Positions 30,840-36,879 of a DNA stretch of 64,000 nucleotides are shown here, in pieces. Made by a program: the position numbers and the translations under genes. The notes under the pieces were generated by a model. That model saw only the letters and a program-made list of their open reading frames with translations, made no database searches and had not been told where the DNA came from. Origin of the DNA: Bordetella parapertussis (GTDB lineage Bacteria; Pseudomonadota; Gammaproteobacteria; Burkholderiales; Burkholderiaceae_C); NCBI GenBank assembly GCA_945878355.1, contig CAMCTC010000001.1, positions 62,001 through 126,000 on the forward strand, given 5' to 3'. Within the stretch, counting starts at the first letter, position 1, and the number at the start of each line of letters is the position of its first letter.

Positions 30840-32111
30840 ATGAGACTGAGCAACTACACCCTGTCCCCGACCCGGATCAACAACGCCAAGCCCAAAGGCA
30901 AGCTCTACAAACTCACCGATGGTGGTGGGCTTTTCATCGAGGTCAGCGCGGCGGGTCTGAAGACCTGGCGATACCAATACCGCTTCGGTGGTGTCCGCCG
31001 GGAGGTCACGATCGGCAAATTCCCAGAGGTTGGCGTCGCCGATGCCCGGGACCGCCACTTCGAGTTGCGATCTCTGTTGGAGCGTGGCCTTGATCCGCTC
31101 GACTCCCGGCGCCAGAAGCTGAGTGAGCAGAAGGAGCGCGCCTCCGAGGGCAAGTCGGCCGGCAACGACTTTGAGGCGTTCTCCAAGCGTTGGGTCCGCG
31201 AGCGGCTGACGACCAAGTCGGAAACCTACCGCAAGCAGGTCGAGTCCCGACTCGAACGGTTCATCTGGCCTGCAATCGGAACCCGTGCACTGAACGTTGT
31301 TCGCCCGGCCGACGTGCTGGAGATCATCGAAGCCCGGCGTGATACACCGAAGACCGCTGAGGGCGTGCGAGCCATCATCCAGCAGATCTACAACTACGCC
31401 ATCCAGAAGCTGCTGGTGGAAGTGAACCCCGCGCTGCCGCTGCGCGGGGTGATCGAGGTGCCGCCGGCCGAGCACCATCGCCACCTGAGCGAGCCCGAAC
31501 TGGGCGCCTTCTGGCGGTCCGTTGAGCGGCAGGGCGCGCACTTCGCAACCATCGCATCGACGAAGCTGTTGATGTACAGCATGTGCCGCAAGTCGGAGGT
31601 CCTGCGCGCGCGGTGGCGGGAGTTCGACCTGGGGAAAGGGCAGTGGGATCTGCCGGCCGAGCGCATGAAGATGAAGCAGCCGCATCGCGTCTACCTGTCG
31701 CGCCAGGCGGTCGAGCTGCTGACCTTGCTGAAAGCGCTGGGGTCGGAGCCGCAGGCCTACGTCTTCCCATCGATCCTTCGGTCGTCGGTGCCACTGGGCG
31801 AAGCGACGCTGAACCACTTCTTCAAGCGCCTCGACTTCGGCGTCACGGACTTCTCGCCGCACGGCACACGCGGCACAGCGGCGACGCTGCTGCGTGAGCA
31901 CGGGTTCAGTCGGGATGTCGTGGAACTGCTGCTGGCGCACGCGGAGCGCAACAAGGTCACCGCTGCCTACCACCACCACGAGATGGCCGAGGAGCGGCGA
32001 CGTGCGCTCCAGTATCTGGCCGATCAGATCGAAAGACTGGCCGCGGCGACGGCCGCCACCGCCAGCGCGGAACCACCCACCGCGTCCCGTCAGTCGACTG
32101 CCACGGCTTGA
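30840..32111 (+). CDS. P4-type tyrosine integrase
   Basis: The 423-residue protein has the N-terminal DUF4102 arm-binding domain (KLYKLTDGGGLFIEV, then REVTIGKFPEVGVADAR), a SAM-like core-binding domain (about 115-200) and a C-terminal catalytic domain. Catalytic residues are seen as Arg in SMCRKSEVLRARW, His-x-x-Arg in SPHGTRGTAAT, His in LLAHAERNKV and nucleophile Tyr in TAAYHHHEMAEERR. ATG 30840 begins MRLSNYTLSPTRINNAK. It lies next to attL and is the recombinase that put the element into icd. Confidence 0.94.
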   Translation: MRLSNYTLSPTRINNAKPKGKLYKLTDGGGLFIEVSAAGLKTWRYQYRFGGVRREVTIGKFPEVGVADARDRHFELRSLLERGLDPLDSRRQKLSEQKERASEGKSAGNDFEAFSKRWVRERLTTKSETYRKQVESRLERFIWPAIGTRALNVVRPADVLEIIEARRDTPKTAEGVRAIIQQIYNYAIQKLLVEVNPALPLRGVIEVPPAEHHRHLSEPELGAFWRSVERQGAHFATIASTKLLMYSMCRKSEVLRARWREFDLGKGQWDLPAERMKMKQPHRVYLSRQAVELLTLLKALGSEPQAYVFPSILRSSVPLGEATLNHFFKRLDFGVTDFSPHGTRGTAATLLREHGFSRDVVELLLAHAERNKVTAAYHHHEMAEERRRALQYLADQIERLAAATAATASAEPPTASRQSTATA

Positions 32112-32479
32112 TGGGCTGCGGTCAGCAGGGGAGCCGCATGGAAGCTTTGAAAAGAAGGACTTGTCGTAGTTGGGCTGCGATATCAGCGCTCCCGTCAAGG
32201 CTGAACTTCCGGACATACGCTGCGGGGTGAGCAACCTGGCACTACAGCAATGGTCGAACGCGAGGAACTTCGCGGAGCAGGCTGTGGCGTTGGCGAGGAT
32301 GCTGGGGCGAAGTCTGTCCGGCTTCGAAGCGACCGCGATGCTCCCGAAGCTCGTAGGGCGCTGACGGGCTGAACGCACTGTTTCGGGTGGCAAGTTCTGC
32401 CTCAGGAGACAACATTGGCGGGGATGGATTTTCAGATCGAGGCGGAGGGAGTACGCTTTGCGCCCGGGAAACTGCAGAC
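32112..32479. other. 368-bp gap after integrase, no convincing gene
   Basis: No RNA gene or clear promoter is visible. A short plus-strand frame (32170-32364, TTG start, 64 residues, GCDISAPVKAELPDIRCG then MLGRSLSGFEATAML) could be a gene remnant, but it has no ribosome site or recognised family. Left unassigned. Confidence 0.5.
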
Positions 32480-32785
32480 ATGCGAAAGCTCATCTTTATC
32501 GGCATCGTCGCTGTCGGCGCGCTGGTCGGGTTGCTCGCCGCCGCCAACGACGATTGGGCGACACGGACGGTCCTTGGTACGGTGGGAGCCCTCTTCGGTG
32601 CAGCCATTGGAGGCGCCTTGACACGACTCGGTTGGTCGAAGAAGGCGCTTTCATGGCAAAGCGACCCGATCCCTGGTATGGGCGTGACATCAGAGGATTT
32701 GGCCGCCAACTTCTGGCGCGACAATGGTCACCCGCCGTTCATGAAACCGCCTGACGCGGATTCGGATCCAGGGAGCCCTCGCTAA
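32480..32785 (+). CDS. Small membrane protein of the element
   Basis: The 101-residue protein begins with a membrane helix (MRKLIFIGIVAVGALVGLLAAAN). A second, glycine-rich helix follows (VLGTVGALFGAAIGGALTRLG, a glycine-zipper pattern). A hydrophilic tail carries GVTSEDLAANFWRDNGHPPF. No family was recognised. Glycine-zipper membrane proteins are common in mobile elements and some disturb membranes, but nothing here proves that. GAAACTGCAGAC precedes the ATG without a clear Shine-Dalgarno. Confidence 0.55.
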   Translation: MRKLIFIGIVAVGALVGLLAAANDDWATRTVLGTVGALFGAAIGGALTRLGWSKKALSWQSDPIPGMGVTSEDLAANFWRDNGHPPFMKPPDADSDPGSPR

Positions 32786-33137
32786 GGTGGTGAGCAGGCC
32801 TGTTCTGCAGTTTTCGGGCGAGGCCCTGCGGACCCCGGCTCAGATGACCCCCGCGTTCCCTCGGCGTGACCCAGCCTCGGGAGAGGGTGCCTTGTCAGAC
32901 TGAACTGGGGTTGCCGCCGTACGTCAGCATTCGGGTGCGGGATCGAGTGGCCTTTCACGACCCACAACATCCGATGCCGCTCGCCGCGCCGCCGACCGGA
33001 GTGCAGCGATAGCAGTCGGTGATTGCCACTCACCGAATTCCCCTTCGGGGCCACACTCCGGTCATGCAGGCTTTCGATGGGCTTCGCGTCACGGGAGCCG
33101 AGCCGCGAGTCGAGTCGGAGCCATGGGAGTTGTTGCT
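32786..33137. other. 352-bp non-coding gap containing a structured segment
   Basis: No gene is seen between the small membrane protein and the cyclotransferase. The right half (32994-33063) holds nested inverted repeats described separately. The left half shows no repeat or promoter that stands out. Confidence 0.6.
32994..33063. repeat. Cloverleaf-like nested inverted repeats
   Basis: Outer arms GACCGGAGTG (32994-33003) and CACTCCGGTC (33054-33063) pair perfectly over 10 bp. Between them are a second perfect stem, TCGGTGA-TTGCCAC-TCACCGA (33016-33036), and a third, CCCC-TTC-GGGG (33040-33050). The whole folds as a multi-branch junction on either strand. It is not a tRNA: the stem and loop sizes are wrong and there is no T-loop. 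It ends about 75 bp before the cyclotransferase start, so it may be an RNA leader, a protein-binding cruciform or the end of a lost mobile unit. Confidence 0.6.
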
Positions 33138-33695
33138 ATGCAGGTGCAGGATGCCGACCGCTCGAACTGGATGTGGATCTTCGGCTACGGCTCTCTGATG
33201 TGGGACGGGTGGGAGTCCGAGTTCGTCTGCCAGGAGCGCGCGATGGCGACGTTGTCCGGCTACCGTCGAGCCTTTAACAAGCTGTCGGTGGCGAATTGGG
33301 GAACGAAGGAAGCGCCGTGCCCGACGCTCAATCTCCAGGCAGATCGCGAAGCCTCGTGCCAGGGGATGGCCTTCGCGTTTGCGGCCGTGGATAAGGACGC
33401 GGTCCTTGCCCGCCTGCAGAAGCGCGAGGGAAAGAGCTTCGTGCTGACGCCGCTCTCCGTCCGGCTCGATGACGGCATGCAGGTCGATGCCTACGCCCCG
33501 CTATACAACGGCAGGAACCTGCGCTCCGACCTCAAGCTCGACGATCAGGTCCGGATGGTTCGAGCCGCGCGCGGGACAAGCGGCTCGGGCATCGACTACG
33601 TCAAGGGGATCGCCGAAAGTCTCGAAGCCCTCGGCATTGATGACCCGGCCGTGCGCTCCCTGCGGGACGCGCTGGGCCTCGCCACCGGGACGTGA
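33138..33695 (+). CDS. ChaC-like gamma-glutamylcyclotransferase
   Basis: The 185-residue protein has the ChaC/GGCT signature WIFGYGSLMWDGW at its N-terminus and the catalytic-Glu region LQKREGKSFVL. VDAYAPLYNGRNLRSDLKLDDQVRMVRAARGTSGSGIDYV is its C-terminal half. The family cleaves gamma-glutamyl peptides such as glutathione, releasing 5-oxoproline. ATG 33138 is chosen because GGAG is 8 bases upstream; ATG 33123 is an alternative. It is single on its strand and convergent with the membrane-protein operon. It is cargo of the element with no evident transfer role. Confidence 0.82.
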   Translation: MQVQDADRSNWMWIFGYGSLMWDGWESEFVCQERAMATLSGYRRAFNKLSVANWGTKEAPCPTLNLQADREASCQGMAFAFAAVDKDAVLARLQKREGKSFVLTPLSVRLDDGMQVDAYAPLYNGRNLRSDLKLDDQVRMVRAARGTSGSGIDYVKGIAESLEALGIDDPAVRSLRDALGLATGT

Positions 33696-33708
33696 TGCGG
33701 GGGCGCGC

Positions 33709-34326
33709 CTACTTGCTCGCGGGCGTGCTGGCGGGAACTGGCGCGGGGGCCGTTTGGCCGGATGCAGGCTGCGCGGGCGGGCGTTGCACCTGCTGCATCG
33801 TCGGCACCGTGAGGCCCTTGTGCAAGAGTTCGGTGCTGCCGCCGGAGTTCCGCGGGTTGTTGTCTTTCATAGCGCTGCCCTTTTCGAGGTTGATGGAGAT
33901 GAACACGACGGAGAGGATCATCGCAAGCAGGAAGGATGTGGCCGACATGTAGTTGAGGACTCTGGTGCCGCGATCCCAGAGGTTTCCGCTCCGGAGCGCG
34001 TCGTCGTCGGCTTGCATGTAGTAGGCGTAGGCGCGGCATTTCTGCGCCTCCAGCGCCTGGCTGCTGACGAGGAACGAGATGATCGTGGCGCAGGTCGCGG
34101 CGGTGAACAGCACCCACGACCAGGATAGCGTCCACGGGGCCGCTGCGCTCTGGATCGGCACGAAGTCCTTCAGGAAGCCGACGGAGAGCGCGAGACCCGC
34201 GCTTGAAAACGTCAGGACCGCCTTGTCGAAGTTCTCCGAGCTGGAGACTTCGCGCTTGTTGATCTCGGCGACGTGGTCGGCGTAGACCTTCCTGATCTCG
34301 TCGCTGACTTCAGGCGGTGCCGTCAC
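33709..34326 (-). CDS. Membrane protein, last gene of the Cas2-like operon
   Basis: The 205-residue protein starts with a charged cytoplasmic region (DEIRKVYADHVAEINKREVSSSENFDKAV). Three to four hydrophobic segments follow (LTFSSAGLALSVGFLKDFV, SWSWVLFTAATCATIISFLVS, YMSATSFLLAMILSVVFISIN). A polar Pro/Ala-rich tail of 55 residues ends in PAPVPASTPASK. No family was recognised. A soluble N-terminal region on a compact membrane bundle is what one expects of a membrane effector or anchor, but that is inference. It is 3 bp downstream of a 47-residue gene. Confidence 0.75.
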   Translation of the reverse strand: MTAPPEVSDEIRKVYADHVAEINKREVSSSENFDKAVLTFSSAGLALSVGFLKDFVPIQSAAAPWTLSWSWVLFTAATCATIISFLVSSQALEAQKCRAYAYYMQADDDALRSGNLWDRGTRVLNYMSATSFLLAMILSVVFISINLEKGSAMKDNNPRNSGGSTELLHKGLTVPTMQQVQRPPAQPASGQTAPAPVPASTPASK

Positions 34327-34329
34327 GGA

Positions 34330-34473
34330 TCACTTCTTTCCGTCGCCCTGCTTGGGCGAGGGCGATGGCGGTCGCGTGACCAGCGTGGGCACGGGCAAGC
34401 CGCCGCCTACCTTGGTCGGCTCGTGTTCCAGGAGGCCCCGCTGCGGGATGGAGGGGGGTGTGGTCTTGCTCAT
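34330..34473 (-). CDS. 47-residue proline-rich protein in the Cas2-like operon
   Basis: MSKTTPPSIPQRGLLEHEP then TKVGGGLPVPTLVTRPPSP and a lysine tail. It is too short and proline-rich for a fold call. It starts MSK like the 48-residue gene at the head of the operon. It sits 31 bp after the Cas2-like gene and 3 bp before the membrane gene, which argues that it is translated. GGAG before the ATG (minus strand) supports this. Confidence 0.6.
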   Translation of the reverse strand: MSKTTPPSIPQRGLLEHEPTKVGGGLPVPTLVTRPPSPSPKQGDGKK

Positions 34474-34504
34474 GGCGATCTCCGGCGCGTGGTCGAGCGC
34501 GCGT

Positions 34505-34807
34505 TTAGTAGCGGCTCACTCCGGCGGTCTGGCGGTTCCAGTTCTGCCGGATGTGCTCGCTGACCTCGGTGGTGAGGCCGTACCAAGCCGCATCATTGTT
34601 GGTCGCGTCGATGACGATCAGGGTGTCGTTCGAGTCCTGCGCGCGCCGCACGATCTCGGCGGCCTGCTTGGCGGTGTACGTCGAGCTGACGAACCACAGC
34701 GAGTACTGAGCCTTGGCCCACGAGCCGAGTCCCTTGATCGCGGTGATGACGCGGTCGTAGTTCTGGCCGGGATTCTTCAGGTCATAGGAGATGAACAGGT
34801 TGTTCAT
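34505..34807 (-). CDS. Cas2/SinR-like ferredoxin-fold protein
   Basis: The 100-residue protein begins MNNLFISYDLKNPGQNYDRV. It continues with a strand-turn-strand SLWFVSSTYTAKQAAEIVRR and DTLIVIDATNNDAAWYGL. The YDLxxPGQNYD start, with Asp at the end of the first strand, is that of the Cas2/VapD/SinR-like group, single ferredoxin-fold proteins that dimerise; some are nucleases. No cas1 or CRISPR repeats are nearby, so this is not an adaptation module. It is second in a four-gene operon whose last product is a membrane protein. The start is ATG 34807. Confidence 0.7.
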   Translation of the reverse strand: MNNLFISYDLKNPGQNYDRVITAIKGLGSWAKAQYSLWFVSSTYTAKQAAEIVRRAQDSNDTLIVIDATNNDAAWYGLTTEVSEHIRQNWNRQTAGVSRY

Positions 34808-34817
34808 GGCGGCACCT

Positions 34818-34964
34818 TCACTTGCCTTTCGGCTTCGGTTTGATGGTTTCGACAACGGTCGTTGCCGGACGGCGCTGCGCTTCCTTGACGGGGACGAACT
34901 GGCCTGACTTCGCGTCGCGACCGACCTTGAACCCGCTGGAACCGCCGCTCTTTCCCTTGCTCAT
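34818..34964 (-). CDS. 48-residue basic protein heading the Cas2-like operon
   Basis: MSKGKSGGSSGFKVGRDAKSG is followed by QFVPVKEAQRRPATTVVETIKP and a lysine tail. GRDAKSGQFVPVKEAxxRPxTTVVE is a pattern I recognise from many short, unassigned proteins of mobile and chromosomal DNA, so it is a real small gene family. CGGAGG lies 6 bases before the ATG on the minus strand. It ends 10 bp before the Cas2-like gene. Function is unknown. Confidence 0.72.
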   Translation of the reverse strand: MSKGKSGGSSGFKVGRDAKSGQFVPVKEAQRRPATTVVETIKPKPKGK

Positions 34965-34982
34965 ACGGACCTCCGATTTAGG

Positions 34983-35012
34983 TTGACTGGGGGGACGCGA
35001 CAAGTTTACAAT
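34983..35012 (+). promoter_or_regulatory. Promoter of the XRE-ImmA gene
   Basis: TTGACT and TACAAT are separated by 18 bp, followed by an AT-rich stretch (ATAAATATCAAAAATAG) unusual for this GC-rich DNA. AAGGAGA is near 35043. The same 96-bp gap must hold the promoter of the divergent small-gene operon, so the XRE protein could control both sides. Confidence 0.65.
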
Positions 35013-35060
35013 AAATATCAAAAATAGAGAACGACAACTGACAAGGAGACCAGCGCAGCC

Positions 35061-36161
35061 ATGCTCGCGGACCGCCTCAAACTGGCACGGAAAAAGACCG
35101 GGATGTCCTTGCGGGACTTGGCGGAGGCGATGGGCAACCTCGTCACCGCGCAGGCGATCGGCAAGTACGAACGCGGCGAGAGCGTCCCCAGTTCCGGCGT
35201 GCTGCTGGCTCTCGCCAAGGCACTGAGCGTCTCCCTGACCTACCTGCTCGATACGCAGGAGGTGTCGCTTGTAGGCGTTGAATTCCGCACCAAGGCCAAC
35301 ACGACGGCGCGCGACCGCGCCAACGTCGAGACCGAAGTGCTGGAGTGGATCGAGCGCTACCTGCAGATCGAGGTGATCCTGGGCCTCGACAGCGCGCAGT
35401 GGCAATGCCCGCTGGCGAAGCCGCGCAAGCTCAAGAGCGTCGCCGATGCCGAGAAGCTCGCGGACGAGGTTCGTGAGAAGTGGCAGCTCGGTCTCGATCC
35501 GATCCCGAACATGACCGAACTCCTTGAGGAGAAGGGTCTCAAGGTTCTGACCGTCGAACTGCCGGAGCGCGTGTCGGGCTTTACCTGCCTCGTGCAGCGC
35601 CCCAAAGGGCAGGCTCCTCTTCCGGTCATCGTCGTCAACAGTCGCTTCACGCTGGAGCGGCGGCGGCTGACGCTGGCCCATGAGCTGGCCCACCGTCTGA
35701 TCGACACGCACAGCCTCGACGACAAGGACGAGGAGAAGGCCGCGAACCTGTTCGCCGGTGCCTTCCTGATGCCTGCGGAGCACCTGCTCCGCGAGGTAGG
35801 CAAGCATCGCAACGCCTTCGGCTACAACGAGATCATCGATCTCAAGCGCCTTTACCGCGTGAGCGGTGCGGCCCTGCTGATGCGTCTGCGGCAGCTTGAT
35901 GTGATCTCCGAGTCCAGCCTGATCTATGCCTGGCAGACGATCGCGCGGGGCTGGCGGACGCAGGAGCCGAACCCTCTGGAAGGGCCGGGCGAGATCGGGC
36001 AGCGCGAGAAGGCGCGGCGGTTCGACCGCCTGTGCTATCGCGCGCTTGCGGAGGACCTGATCTCGCTGGCCAAGGCGACGGAGCTGCTGCGCGTGCCCGT
36101 AGAAGAAGTCGAACTCGGACTGAAAGGGCCGCGCACTGAATATGCGGATCGTCGTCAGTGA
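35061..36161 (+). CDS. XRE regulator fused to ImmA/IrrE metalloprotease
   Basis: The 366-residue protein has an N-terminal helix-turn-helix (RLKLARKKTGMSLRDLAEAM, then IGKYERGESVPSSGVLLALAKAL). A central linker follows, then a zinc peptidase of the ImmA/IrrE group (COG2856) with RRLTLAHELAHRLID (HExxH) and AANLFAGAFLMPAEHL. In phages and integrative elements, such proteases cleave or relieve repressors. Here repressor and protease are one chain. It overlaps the PIN gene by 20 bp, matching the XRE-COG2856/PIN toxin-antitoxin arrangement predicted in the literature. Confidence 0.88.
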   Translation: MLADRLKLARKKTGMSLRDLAEAMGNLVTAQAIGKYERGESVPSSGVLLALAKALSVSLTYLLDTQEVSLVGVEFRTKANTTARDRANVETEVLEWIERYLQIEVILGLDSAQWQCPLAKPRKLKSVADAEKLADEVREKWQLGLDPIPNMTELLEEKGLKVLTVELPERVSGFTCLVQRPKGQAPLPVIVVNSRFTLERRRLTLAHELAHRLIDTHSLDDKDEEKAANLFAGAFLMPAEHLLREVGKHRNAFGYNEIIDLKRLYRVSGAALLMRLRQLDVISESSLIYAWQTIARGWRTQEPNPLEGPGEIGQREKARRFDRLCYRALAEDLISLAKATELLRVPVEEVELGLKGPRTEYADRRQ

Positions 36162-36657
36162 CAGTAGCTGCCTGATCGATCTCCGCAAGGCGTCCCTCCT
36201 CGACGCCCTTGTGCGGCTGCCTTACGAGCTGCTGATCCCCAACACGCTCTTTGAGGACGAGCTGCTGAAGTTCACGGCCGCGCAGAAGCGCGCGCTCCTC
36301 CGTGGCGGGTTGCAGGTAATCGACCTTCCCGGCGACCGCGTCACGCGCGCGGTCGAGGTCAGCCGGGAAGTTCCGCGCCTCTCGATCCATGATGGCTTCG
36401 CCTTCGCCCTTGCCGAGCAGCACGAGGGATGCGTGCTGCTCTCCGGCGACGGGGCGCTTCGCACCTACGCGGCAGCTTGCGCAATGGAGGTGCGCGGTGT
36501 GCTCTGGGTCATCGACGAACTGCACCGGCACGAGATCGTGCCCGTCGCGGCCCTACTCGACGCGCTCGCGCTGTTCGCCGCCGACGCGACCGTCCGGCTC
36601 CCAGCGCGCGAAGTCGCGGCATACATCCGGCGGTATCAGGCGCTGCGCCAACCTTGA
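36142..36657 (+). CDS. PIN-domain nuclease, partner of the ImmA-like protein
   Basis: The 171-residue protein has PIN-domain acidic residues in order: IVVSDSSCLIDLRK (first Asp), NTLFEDELLKF (Glu), LSIHDGFAFALAEQ (Asp) and LLSGDGALRTYAA (Asp). PIN proteins are Mg-dependent ribonucleases, often toxins. The start lies inside the end of the XRE-ImmA gene, so the two are made together. It may be a toxin restrained by its neighbour; the target is unknown. Confidence 0.85.
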   Translation: MRIVVSDSSCLIDLRKASLLDALVRLPYELLIPNTLFEDELLKFTAAQKRALLRGGLQVIDLPGDRVTRAVEVSREVPRLSIHDGFAFALAEQHEGCVLLSGDGALRTYAAACAMEVRGVLWVIDELHRHEIVPVAALLDALALFAADATVRLPAREVAAYIRRYQALRQP

Positions 36658-36879
36658 ATGGGTTGGTCTAGTAAGCAGCGGACAACGACGCCCTAAACGT
36701 CCGCTTCCGCCGAAACCGGTCGCTGCGCTCGCCGACGCCAGCGGCTGCAACCAGTCTATGCTGCCGGCAGTCTGGCCGCCTCGGAGGTCAGCAGAGGGCC
36801 GGCAGTGTGAAGTCGATCGCGGGCGAAGCGGACCCTGCTGGTGCCCATGAATGCAGGTACTTTGAGTGCTCCACACGAA

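Noticed and set aside
32170..32364. 64-residue frame after the integrase
   Set aside because: TTG start, no ribosome site, no recognised family; kept only as a note.
32994..33063. tRNA or tRNA-like gene
   Set aside because: Acceptor arm of 10 bp, central stem of 7 bp and a 3-nt loop on the third stem do not match tRNA geometry, and there is no T-loop or anticodon-arm pattern.
34505..34807. True CRISPR adaptation protein Cas2
   Set aside because: No cas1, other cas genes or repeat array are nearby, and the SinR/VapD-like group fits as well.
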